Below are positions 1 through 5,843 of a stretch of 16,072 nt of DNA, in pieces. Below the pieces are notes generated by a model. That model saw only the letters and a program-made list of their open reading frames with translations, had not been told where the DNA came from and searched no databases. The DNA lies in the NCBI GenBank assembly GCA_030618315.1, contig JAUXDO010000017.1:1-16072 (forward strand), given 5' to 3'. The position numbers and the translations under genes are program-made. The stretch's first letter is position 1. Each line of letters starts with the position of its first letter. Source of the DNA: Candidatus Peregrinibacteria bacterium. GTDB lineage: Bacteria > Patescibacteriota > Gracilibacteria > UM-FILTER-43-11.

Positions 1-37
1 TGAGCGACACGAGCCACAGGAGCGACTTAGCGACACG
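1..37. repeat. 9-bp tandem array, cut by window edge
   Basis: Four consecutive 9-bp units of the form GAGCGACAC (2-10, 11-19, 20-28, 29-37, the last one shifted by a base) lie just beyond the stop codon of the NuoF-like gene. The core GAGCSAC resembles the GAGCCAC core of the 12-bp array on the other side of that gene. An inverted partner, if present, would lie outside the window. Confidence 0.6.
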
Positions 38-40
38 AAA

Positions 41-1039
41 TTAGATTTTTTTCTTTAAAACATTTTTCAAATAACTCTTAACCGGAACTCCAATCGAATA
101 ACCAAGTCCACAAAACGAAGTCTTTTCCATAACATTTACGATCTCCATAATCTCCTTCCATTTAATAGCGCCACGCTTCTTAATCAATTCATAAAGCTGA
201 TACGTCCCCTCTCTGCAAGGCGTACATTTACCACAACTTTCCTCTGCATAAAACTTAAACCATTTGGTAAGAATCTGACGAGGAGTTGTTGTTGCAGGAT
301 AAATCTCAATTGAACCGGCACCAGTCATCTTTTTAGTTTTTAATTGGCTCATATTAAGAACCGCACCACTTGCACTACCACCGACTTGCACAAAGAATTT
401 AAATTTTGGAATCTTCTTAGCTTTTTCCATCACCTCCCATAATGTCCAGTCATCCGGAAAGTGATATACACCTTTATGTTTTCCATTTTCAATAAAACTA
501 TAAAACCTATTATTTTTAAAAACTCCATCATTGACTCTGGCAACGTTATAAAATGTTTCGATGTTATTGATAATCGTAGGTTTACCAAATAAACCATGCG
601 TTGCGGGATAAGGCGGTTTAATTCTGGGCTGAACCTTTTTTCCTTCTATCGCATTTAGCAAAGCCGTTTCCTCCCCTCCTATATAACTTGGATGTTCTTC
701 ATACACATGAAAATTGTAACCAAGTTTTTTATATTTTTTTATAAACCTTTTTATCTTTAATTTGGTCAGCAAATAATATTTTCTGTTGAAGTTAAAATAG
801 GCTTCTTTTGTTCCAAGATAATCCATTGCAAGAACCATTCCTTTAAAAACCATCTCTGGATATTTTTTGAGGATAAAAAGATCTTTATGAAGTCCAAGCT
901 CCCCCTCACTGGCATTAGATATAACGTATTTTAGCCTTCCTCCAGCCTTTTTCACCATCTCCCATTTCAACGCAGTAGGAAAACCGGCCCCACCACGGCC
1001 AATTAATTTTGCCTCTTTGATTTCATTTATAATATTCAT
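41..1039 (-). CDS. NuoF-like NADH-binding flavoprotein / 4Fe-4S subunit
   Basis: This resembles the 51-kDa NADH-binding subunit (NuoF/HydB/HoxF family), which takes electrons from NADH through FMN to a 4Fe-4S cluster. From the ATG at 1039 the protein is 332 residues. It has the FMN/NADH glycine-rich motif GRGGAGFPT (about 14-22), the GGEETALLNAIEGK segment (about 121-134), KPPYPATHGLFGKPT (about 141-155), and a cluster-binding set of C269, C272 and C275 in ESCGKCTPCREG plus C310 in SFCGLG. It is shorter than a usual NuoF (about 420 residues or more), with almost nothing ahead of the FMN motif and no thioredoxin-like or extra ferredoxin domain. The frame stays open upstream to a GTG at 1123, but that 28-residue extension only translates the 12-bp repeat array into four-residue repeats, so I prefer 1039. 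No NuoE, NuoG or hydrogenase catalytic subunit is in view, so the electron acceptor is unknown. Confidence 0.85.
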   Translation of the reverse strand: MNIINEIKEAKLIGRGGAGFPTALKWEMVKKAGGRLKYVISNASEGELGLHKDLFILKKYPEMVFKGMVLAMDYLGTKEAYFNFNRKYYLLTKLKIKRFIKKYKKLGYNFHVYEEHPSYIGGEETALLNAIEGKKVQPRIKPPYPATHGLFGKPTIINNIETFYNVARVNDGVFKNNRFYSFIENGKHKGVYHFPDDWTLWEVMEKAKKIPKFKFFVQVGGSASGAVLNMSQLKTKKMTGAGSIEIYPATTTPRQILTKWFKFYAEESCGKCTPCREGTYQLYELIKKRGAIKWKEIMEIVNVMEKTSFCGLGYSIGVPVKSYLKNVLKKKI

Positions 1040-1135
1040 ATTGTGGCTCATGTTGTAGCTCATATTGTAGCTCATATTGTGGTCCACTATTCGAGCCACA
1101 ACTTGAGCCACTATTCGAGCCACTATTCGGTCAAC
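1040..1135. repeat. 12-bp array, inverted halves (concentric hairpin)
   Basis: Eight consecutive units of exactly 12 bp. The first four (1040-1087) follow ATTGTGGCTCAT and the last four (1088-1135) follow TATTCGAGCCAC, so the core changes from GTGGCTC to its reverse complement GAGCCAC. The cores pair concentrically: 1079 with 1099, 1067 with 1111, 1055 with 1123 and 1043 with 1135 all sum to 2178. The last unit contains the stop codon of the membrane-protein gene (1131-1133), and the first ends against the preferred NuoF-like start. In RNA this would be a hairpin of about 90 nt between two co-directional genes. Its function is unknown. Confidence 0.85.
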
Positions 1136-1634
1136 GATTCGATTTTATAATTGGATAAATAATAATTCCACCAATCACCGCAGTAAAGAATTGTGGCCAG
1201 CTCATCATAATCATAAGTTTGGATACCAGAGAATCTGCCAAAAATCCGTTCATAATAAACACTACCGCATAATGCAGGAATGCGAATTTAAGTAATGCAG
1301 AAATGCCTAATCTAAGCGCGTAATTCTGATTTCTTAGATAATAAAAGGAGGCGATAAGAATTGCATTACCTATCATAATAAACGGCACCATCGGCGCGAG
1401 CGGTAACGGAAGTAATCCAGTAGATAATGCAACTGCGCTCGGCATTAAGCCAAGTACCACAGCCTCCATCGGACCAATTAAAACAACTGCTAAAAGTAAA
1501 GATGCGTTAATAATTGGACCTGTTACCCATTGCATATGCAAAAAAGCCGGAAGAACAATACTTATTGCAAAAAGTACGGCAAAAAGAATAAGCTTTGTCT
1601 TTCGAAGTTCCAAAACTTTTGAAATATTTTTCAT
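1131..1634 (-). CDS. small integral membrane protein, ECF-S-like
   Basis: A 167-residue, very hydrophobic protein with about five membrane segments (roughly residues 16-32, 40-57, 60-75, 80-98 and 108-128, plus a C-terminal stretch at 143-162). The short glycine/proline-rich loops (VTGPIINA, IGPMEAVVLGLMPS) recall the substrate-binding S components of ECF transporters. From memory, similar small proteins in Patescibacteria are sometimes labelled 'iron hydrogenase' because they sit near hydrogenase-like genes, but nothing here shows a metal site. It lies directly upstream of the NuoF-like gene on the same strand, so the two may be co-transcribed. The ATG at 1634 follows an extended -10 promoter. 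Substrate and role are unknown. Confidence 0.7.
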   Translation of the reverse strand: MKNISKVLELRKTKLILFAVLFAISIVLPAFLHMQWVTGPIINASLLLAVVLIGPMEAVVLGLMPSAVALSTGLLPLPLAPMVPFIMIGNAILIASFYYLRNQNYALRLGISALLKFAFLHYAVVFIMNGFLADSLVSKLMIMMSWPQFFTAVIGGIIIYPIIKSNR

Positions 1635-1666
1635 TTTTAAAGTTTTTATTTTTTTACTGTAACCAT

Positions 1667-1675
1667 ATTATAGCA
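1667..1675 (-). promoter_or_regulatory. extended -10 promoter of the membrane-protein gene
   Basis: On the minus strand the sequence reads TGCTATAAT, a consensus -10 (TATAAT, plus-strand 1667-1672) with the TGn extension. It lies about 33 bp before the ATG at 1634. There is no good -35; that position is taken by the palindrome at 1690-1709. The same TGCTATAAT occurs before the MacA-like gene at 9704-9712. Confidence 0.65.
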
Positions 1676-1689
1676 ACTTTCTCCTGAAA

Positions 1690-1709
1690 GCGAGAATATA
1701 TATTCTCGC
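1690..1709. promoter_or_regulatory. 20-bp perfect palindrome, operator candidate
   Basis: GCGAGAATATATATTCTCGC is a perfect 20-bp palindrome in the gap between the divergent membrane-protein and uracil phosphoribosyltransferase genes. It starts 17 bp upstream of the -10 of the minus-strand gene and so covers its -35 position, where a dimeric repressor would act. A half-site, TATTCTCG, recurs at about 1735-1742, close to the plus-strand gene. No regulator gene is adjacent. Confidence 0.45.
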
Positions 1710-1764
1710 CTACGATGGAGATGTTGTGATATTATATTCTCGATATCTAACAAAAAAATGAAAC

Positions 1765-2451
1765 ATGAAAAAACAAATATTAAACTCAACTTATAATCTT
1801 TCGCTTCTCGCCCGACTCGGTACGCCGGAAGTCGTCCAACCTGAAGTAAGCAGTATAGTTAAAGAGCTTTTTGGAAATATGTTTGGAACAATAATGGACA
1901 ACGAACTGGAAAAAGAAATAAAATCTGTAAAAACAAGAATTTACCCACAAGACAAACGCGGGATTTTTAAAGGGAGGATATTTAAGAAAAAACAGAAGAT
2001 TGTCATTGCCGATATTATACGTGGAGGCATAATGCCATCACACCAGTATTTTCTTAAATTAAGCAATATTTTAGACCAAAGATACGTCCGCCAGGACCAC
2101 ATAATGGCACAAAGAATTGAAACATCAGAAGGGGTTGACGGCACTTCACTTATGGCTTCAAAAATTGATGGAACTGTGCGAAATGCAATTGTAATTATCC
2201 CTGATCCAATGGGTGCAACCGGTGGCAGTGTCGCCGAAGTAATCGACCACTATCAAAAACACTTTGGCAAAGCTAAAAGATTTGTAATCGTAAATCTTAT
2301 TATTACACCTCAGTACGTTAAAAGACTTGAGAAGATAAAGGCACCTATAAGCCTGTATGCATCAAGACTGGATAAAGGCTTAACTAAAACTGATTTCATT
2401 TGGCCAGGGCTTGGCGGTGTTGGAGAAATGATAAATAATACGAAAAAATGA
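1765..2451 (+). CDS. upp: uracil phosphoribosyltransferase (UPRT family)
   Basis: UPRT makes UMP from uracil and PRPP in pyrimidine salvage. The 228-residue protein has the PRPP-binding loop IPDPMGATGGS (about 145-155; the family norm is VDPMLATGGS) and a C-terminal PGLGGVGEMI (about 214-223), matching the uracil-binding PGLGDAGDR region except that its Asp residues are replaced. ADIIRGGIMPSHQYF (about 82-96) fits the family's 'ILRAGLGM' region. The protein is slightly longer than the usual 208-210 residues, mainly at the N-terminus. The altered uracil loop leaves room for a different base preference, so the family call is firmer than the substrate. It ends in TGA and an AT-rich array begins at that stop codon. 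No Shine-Dalgarno motif precedes the ATG. Confidence 0.8.
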   Translation: MKKQILNSTYNLSLLARLGTPEVVQPEVSSIVKELFGNMFGTIMDNELEKEIKSVKTRIYPQDKRGIFKGRIFKKKQKIVIADIIRGGIMPSHQYFLKLSNILDQRYVRQDHIMAQRIETSEGVDGTSLMASKIDGTVRNAIVIIPDPMGATGGSVAEVIDHYQKHFGKAKRFVIVNLIITPQYVKRLEKIKAPISLYASRLDKGLTKTDFIWPGLGGVGEMINNTKK

Positions 2452-2556
2452 AATTTGATATTTGAAACTTGAAATTTGATACACAATCCATAACACCACC
2501 ATAATAAGATGTGATTGATGAATCTCTAATTTCTAATTTCGTTTTTTCATACGTAG
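2441..2556. repeat. 7-bp AT-rich array with inverted partner
   Basis: From the stop codon of the UPRT gene onwards the sequence runs in 7-bp steps: TGAAATT (2449), TGATATT (2456), TGAAACT (2463), TGAAATT (2470). After a loop of about 40 bp comes a degenerate inverted copy (about 2519-2556): the left GAAAAAATGAAATT (from about 2442) matches the reverse complement of the right AATTTCGTTTTTTC. It could act as a weak terminator between the UPRT and sigma-factor genes. No gene is visible in this gap. Confidence 0.6.
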
Positions 2557-2601
2557 CATGAGAGTAAATTTCCAATTTCAAAAACAAAACATTGCTTTTT
2601 T

Positions 2602-2630
2602 TGTAACTTAACTATAAAAACATGGTATAC
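2602..2630 (+). promoter_or_regulatory. candidate ECF-sigma promoter before the sigma gene
   Basis: TGTAAC (2602-2607), a 17-bp spacer, then GTATAC (2625-2630). The AAC-containing -35 suits ECF sigma factors, which often activate their own operon. The same two boxes with the same spacing stand before the downstream membrane-protein gene at 3164-3192. Confidence 0.5.
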
Positions 2631-2724
2631 ATGTTTAAGAATTAACTCTTTTGCTATCTCCAAAATAAACCAGCTACAAACCGGCTCTGACTTAGAACAG
2701 GCATTTAATGCATGGAACAGTCTT

Positions 2725-3162
2725 TTGTACAAATATACATATGCCCGTTTGCGTAGCAAGGAATTAACAGAAGACCTTGTGCAGGAAGTTTTTATTAAAG
2801 CATGGCAATATCGTGAGTCATTCGATAGCAACAAATCATCATTAAAAAACTGGCTATTCGTTATTACCACAAACCTATTAAAGGATTTTTATAGAAAAAA
2901 GAAACCTACTGTAGAAGAAATTAATGAGACTATCGCTGATAGTAATGATATAGCTCAGGAAATGGAAACAAATGACTTAATAAACTTCGTATTCAAAAAA
3001 ATGGAGACTCTTTCGGAGAAAGAACAAAATATTTTATCTCTGAGATATAAGGCAGATTTAAAAATTGAAGATATTGCTGAAATAATGAATATGAATCTTT
3101 CGGCTACAAAGGTGGCTATTCACCGTGCAATTAAAAAACTGCAATCATTCTGTAACGATTAA
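2725..3162 (+). CDS. RNA polymerase sigma factor, ECF (sigma-70) family
   Basis: A transcription initiation factor with the two ECF domains. Region 2 has TEDLVQEVFIKAW (about 15-27) followed by NWLFVITTNLLKDFYRKKK (about 42-60). Region 4 has the helix-turn-helix LSEKEQNILSLRY...IEDIAEIMNMNLSATKVAIHRAIKKL (about 95-139). The TTG at 2725 is the only conventional in-frame start, giving 145 residues, but it cuts the first helix of region 2. The frame upstream is open back to a stop at 2554 and reads as convincing family sequence (LEQAFNAWNSLLYKYTYARL), so the real protein is probably near 174 residues. It would begin at ATT 2641, or at ATG 2631 if one A in 2637-2641 is an extra base. Its partner gene follows 34 bp later. 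Confidence 0.85.
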   Translation: MYKYTYARLRSKELTEDLVQEVFIKAWQYRESFDSNKSSLKNWLFVITTNLLKDFYRKKKPTVEEINETIADSNDIAQEMETNDLINFVFKKMETLSEKEQNILSLRYKADLKIEDIAEIMNMNLSATKVAIHRAIKKLQSFCND

Positions 3163-3163
3163 A

Positions 3164-3192
3164 TGTAACCTTTTTAACTTTATTTCGTATTA
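3164..3192 (+). promoter_or_regulatory. candidate ECF-sigma promoter, probably leaderless
   Basis: TGTAAC (3164-3169), a 17-bp spacer, then GTATTA (3187-3192), matching the pattern upstream of the sigma gene. Transcription would start at about 3198-3200, on top of the first start codons of the next gene (GTG 3197, ATG 3200, ATG 3203), which implies a leaderless mRNA. Another TGTAAC sits 13 bp upstream at 3151-3156. Confidence 0.5.
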
Positions 3193-3196
3193 ACAA

Positions 3197-4402
3197 GTGA
3201 TGATGAACAAATTTACCGAAAAAAACATCATAGGCGCAATTAAAAAAATGGATGCTAAGCCATCCAAAACTTGGCAAGAGGAAACCTCATATATGCTAAG
3301 GATACATGCTGCTGAAAATGATGCGTTAGGTGAAAATGCTACTCATTCAATTTTATTTAATTTATTTCATAACTTTTATAACATGAAAAAAATACTATCA
3401 ATGGTAGTCGTAGTAGCACTTGTACTTGTTGCAGGAAGATTCTACTACAGCCCTGAAAACAAGGCTACAAGACACCTAAACAATGCTAACGCAGCATTGG
3501 AACAATTAAACCTTTATGCACAAGGTGAATCATTTGCAATGATTAATAGTGTAGATCTAGTAAGCTCAGCATATGCTGACGAAGTAGTAGAAAGCGATGA
3601 AGACATCGTTGAAGAATTAGTTGAAACAGTTGTTGAAGAAACTGAATCAGCCATAGAAGAATGTGAACAGATCAAGAATGCAAAGAAAACAGCTAAAATG
3701 TTAAGAGAGGTTGATAAAGTTCAGGACGAAACCGTAGACACTCTTTCTGATGTACTTGAAAAGGTTAAAAATGAAAAAGCAGTTGCAGCTATTGAGAAAG
3801 CAATAGATGAAACTGTTGCAGAGAATGAAGAAGTTGAAGAAGCATTAGATGATGCTGAGGCAGCTGAAGAAGAGGGAGAAGACGAAGTTGAAGTAGAAAT
3901 AGCTACATCCGAAGATGCTGAAGGACAAGAAAGAGCACGCGTTAGACAGCAGGAGAAAGACGGAGAAAAGCTTCAAGAAGCACAAAAATTAATGAACCAA
4001 TTAGGTGAAGGTGCTGAGCTTACACAAAGCATGCAGCAAAAACGTGAAGCTGTTCAGGCTTTAATCCAAGAATGTGAAGGAGGTGAAACATGCCAGGCTG
4101 GCAAAGCTAAAGGTCTTGCAACTGCCTTAAATGCTAAAGTACAAAACGAAGTACGAAGTCAAAAAAGAGCAAAGGAAAAAGAGCAAGCTCAGACCGAAGA
4201 AAAAAAAGGCGAAAGTGAGGGTGAAGGTGAACAAGTTCAGGAACAAGTAAGAACTCAAGCTCAAACCAGTGAACACATGAATGGTGAAGGCGAAGGTGAA
4301 CAAGTTCAGGAGCAAGTAATGGAACAAGTTCAAACTGGTGAAGGAGAAGGAGAAATGGAGCCTATCAAAGCTCAAACAAGTAAAGATGCTGCTGAGGAAT
4401 AA
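3197..4402 (+). CDS. single-pass membrane protein, putative anti-sigma factor, acidic repeat tail
   Basis: No known enzyme family is recognised. The 401-residue protein has a charged N-terminal region (1-60), one membrane segment (about 65-81, rich in Val/Leu), and a long hydrophilic part very rich in Glu, Gln, Ala and Lys that should be helical or coiled-coil (about 130-335). The tail carries an 11-residue repeat, EGEGEQVQEQV, at 341-351 and 364-374, seen in DNA as a 69-bp spacing (4223 and 4292). The N-terminal part would be cytosolic and the tail outside. Position directly after an ECF sigma gene, one membrane helix and a shared promoter pattern suggest an anti-sigma factor, as in the DUF5667-type proteins that accompany sigma factors. 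No ZAS Cys/His motif is present. GTG 3197 is followed by ATG 3200 and ATG 3203, and any of them could be the start. Confidence 0.65.
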   Translation: MMMNKFTEKNIIGAIKKMDAKPSKTWQEETSYMLRIHAAENDALGENATHSILFNLFHNFYNMKKILSMVVVVALVLVAGRFYYSPENKATRHLNNANAALEQLNLYAQGESFAMINSVDLVSSAYADEVVESDEDIVEELVETVVEETESAIEECEQIKNAKKTAKMLREVDKVQDETVDTLSDVLEKVKNEKAVAAIEKAIDETVAENEEVEEALDDAEAAEEEGEDEVEVEIATSEDAEGQERARVRQQEKDGEKLQEAQKLMNQLGEGAELTQSMQQKREAVQALIQECEGGETCQAGKAKGLATALNAKVQNEVRSQKRAKEKEQAQTEEKKGESEGEGEQVQEQVRTQAQTSEHMNGEGEGEQVQEQVMEQVQTGEGEGEMEPIKAQTSKDAAEE

Positions 4403-4418
4403 CCCCTAATCCAATTAG

Positions 4419-4455
4419 AAAAAGAGTTCTGCATAAATTATGCGGAACTCTTTTT
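4419..4455 (+). terminator. Rho-independent terminator (bidirectional)
   Basis: The stem GAGTTCTGCAT (4424-4434) pairs with ATGCGGAACTC (4440-4450), with one T-G pair and a five-base loop. A run of five A precedes it and five T follow, so it can end transcription from either strand. It lies 17 bp after the stop of the putative anti-sigma gene and also faces the convergent acetate kinase gene. Confidence 0.85.
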
Positions 4456-4476
4456 ATTGATTTGCCTATTTTATTG

Positions 4477-4693
4477 TCTGAACCGCTGATTTACGCTGAT
4501 TCTGCTGATTTCGCTGACATTGATTATTATGATTTCACTGATTACCAATCGTAGGGACGCGATTAATCGCGTCCCTACATTGTTTGGTGAATAATTAAAT
4601 TGTTATTGGCAAATAACAAATCAACGTAATCAAAATAATCAACGTAATCAAAATCAATGAAATCATTTTAATCCGATAAATCAGCGGTTCAGA
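4477..4693. repeat. 9-bp arrays bounded by a 17-bp exact inverted repeat
   Basis: TCTGAACCGCTGATTTA (4477-4493) has an exact reverse complement at 4677-4693, which overlaps the acetate kinase stop codon (4689-4691). Inside the left arm TGATT recurs about every 9 bp to about 4545. Inside the right arm AATCAACGT and AATCAAAAT alternate in 9-bp register from about 4619 to 4654, then drift. The left units are the complement of the right ones, so the region can fold as one large hairpin. Its centre holds a separate 28-bp palindrome. No gene is visible in this gap. Confidence 0.8.
4551..4578. repeat. 28-bp perfect palindrome
   Basis: GTAGGGACGCGATT followed directly by its exact reverse complement. 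It is much more GC-rich than its surroundings and sits near the middle of the larger inverted repeat between the convergent genes. From memory, very similar palindromes (GTAGAGACGCGATT type) are abundant dispersed repeats in filamentous cyanobacteria; this could not be checked here. Confidence 0.85.
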
Positions 4694-5774
4694 TAATCTG
4701 ACTATATATCTCCTTAGATTCCTCTGTATGCACAACCATTATTTTTTTAGAAGTAATCCCAAGTGGCTTTAATTCCTTGGTAACAATATTGCGTATTACA
4801 GAACTCCCCTCTCCAATACCACCAGAAAAAACTATTAAATCCAACCCCTGCATTGCTCCGCAATATGAACAAATATATTTAACTAATCGATAGACGAACA
4901 TTTCAAGTGCGAGTTTGCATTTATTACCTGCCTGCCGGTAGGCAAGGTCACCTTTAACAGCTTTATCCACAATTTTTTTAACATCTTTTGTGCCAGCTAT
5001 TCCATAAAAACCTGACTTTTTATTTAGCATTTCCATAACTTCATCTACGGACTTTTTTGAAGACAGATAATCGATAATTCCCGCATCGACATCACCGGAA
5101 CGAGAAGTCATCATAAGCCCCTCTAGCGGTGTAAAACCCATGGATGTATCAATCGACTTTCCGTTCTTAACAGCGGTAATGGAGCATCCACCACCCAAAT
5201 GGCAAATGACGATATTTTTTGGGATTTTTTTAAATTTCCTTTTTACCTCTCGCATTGCCCACTGGCAAGCAATACCATGAAAACCATATCTTTTTATACC
5301 AAACTTTTTACTGATGTGCAGTGGTATAGGATAAGTGGATGCGTAAGCCGGTATTGTCTGATGAAATGCAGTATCAAAAACAGCTGTAATCTTTACTTTT
5401 GGCAATTTTCTTTTTATCTGATCGATTATTGAAAGAGCAAAAGGATTATGAAGTGGTGCTAGTTCTGACAACTTATCAATCTTCTTTAAGACAGAATTAT
5501 TAATTATCACCGGATCAGTAAAATAATTACCACCATGAACTATTCGGATTCCGACTTTGGTGATTTCCTTTGAATTCTTAAGAAGACCCTTTCCCTTTAA
5601 ATAGCCACGAAAATATCTAAAACTATCTTCATAATCAGTTTTTTTAATCCTCACGCCATTGAACCGATATTTATTATCTATCTTTTTAAAATGACAAAAG
5701 GCCACCTCGTTGTCTCCATGAAAAAGTGAATATTTTACTGAAGTTGAACCCGGATTTATTATTATTGTTTTCAA
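4689..5774 (-). CDS. ackA: acetate kinase
   Basis: Acetate kinase converts acetyl-phosphate and ADP to acetate and ATP, the energy-yielding last step of this block. The 361-residue protein starts with the family's N-terminal signature INPGSTSVKYSLF (6-18). It keeps RIVHGG (Arg77), FDTAFH (Asp134), RYGFHG (His166), HLGGGCSI (192-199), the long MGFTPLEGLMMTSRSGDVD (212-230, Arg225) and FSGGIGE (316-322). It is shorter than the usual ~400 residues and ends soon after the HTEESKEI segment that carries the conserved Glu. Residues 277-283 (LAYRQAG) are an insertion between two conserved segments, encoded by a palindromic repeat (4926-4948). The start is TTG at 5774, supported by alignment of the N-terminal signature; the 7-bp array ends on the base before it. 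It lies downstream of phosphoketolase on the same strand. Confidence 0.93.
   Translation of the reverse strand: MKTIIINPGSTSVKYSLFHGDNEVAFCHFKKIDNKYRFNGVRIKKTDYEDSFRYFRGYLKGKGLLKNSKEITKVGIRIVHGGNYFTDPVIINNSVLKKIDKLSELAPLHNPFALSIIDQIKRKLPKVKITAVFDTAFHQTIPAYASTYPIPLHISKKFGIKRYGFHGIACQWAMREVKRKFKKIPKNIVICHLGGGCSITAVKNGKSIDTSMGFTPLEGLMMTSRSGDVDAGIIDYLSSKKSVDEVMEMLNKKSGFYGIAGTKDVKKIVDKAVKGDLAYRQAGNKCKLALEMFVYRLVKYICSYCGAMQGLDLIVFSGGIGEGSSVIRNIVTKELKPLGITSKKIMVVHTEESKEIYSQII
4926..4948. repeat. palindromic repeat inserted in frame in ackA
   Basis: A near-perfect 23-bp palindrome with the core CCTGCCTGCCGGTAGGCAAG. It encodes LAYRQAG in acetate kinase at a point where other family members have no residues, so it looks like a short mobile or dispersed repeat inserted in frame (21 bp, no frameshift). 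I recall similar CCTGCCTGCC-type palindromes in other Patescibacteria assemblies, unverified. No second copy is in the window. Confidence 0.6.
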
Positions 5775-5837
5775 AAATGTTAAATGTTAAATGTTAAATG
5801 TTAAATTGAATCAGAAATCTGAAATCAGAAATCTGAA
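5775..5837. repeat. 7-bp tandem array between xfp and ackA
   Basis: Nine consecutive 7-bp steps in one register: AAATGTT four times (5775-5802), AAATTGA (5803-5809), then ATCAGAA and ATCTGAA alternating twice (5810-5837). TCAGA and TCTGA are reverse complements, so the second part can fold on itself. The array begins on the base next to the acetate kinase start codon and ends 6 bp from the phosphoketolase stop, filling the gap. Confidence 0.85.
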
Positions 5838-5843
5838 ATCTGG

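Noticed and set aside
1040..1123. 28-residue N-terminal extension of the NuoF-like protein from GTG 1123
   Set aside because: It only translates repeat units, has no family similarity, and an ATG at 1039 fits the family start.
2396..2870. Two overlapping minus-strand frames at 2396-2587 and 2547-2870
   Set aside because: They have no recognisable protein features and overlap the UPRT end, a repeat array and the sigma gene.
4127..4375. Phe/Leu-rich minus-strand frame
   Set aside because: It is the antisense of the Glu/Gln-rich tail of the anti-sigma-like gene, so its apparent hydrophobicity comes from complementary codons.
5775..5837. CRISPR-like repeats
   Set aside because: Here and in the other arrays the units are 7-12 bp with no spacers, and no cas genes are present.
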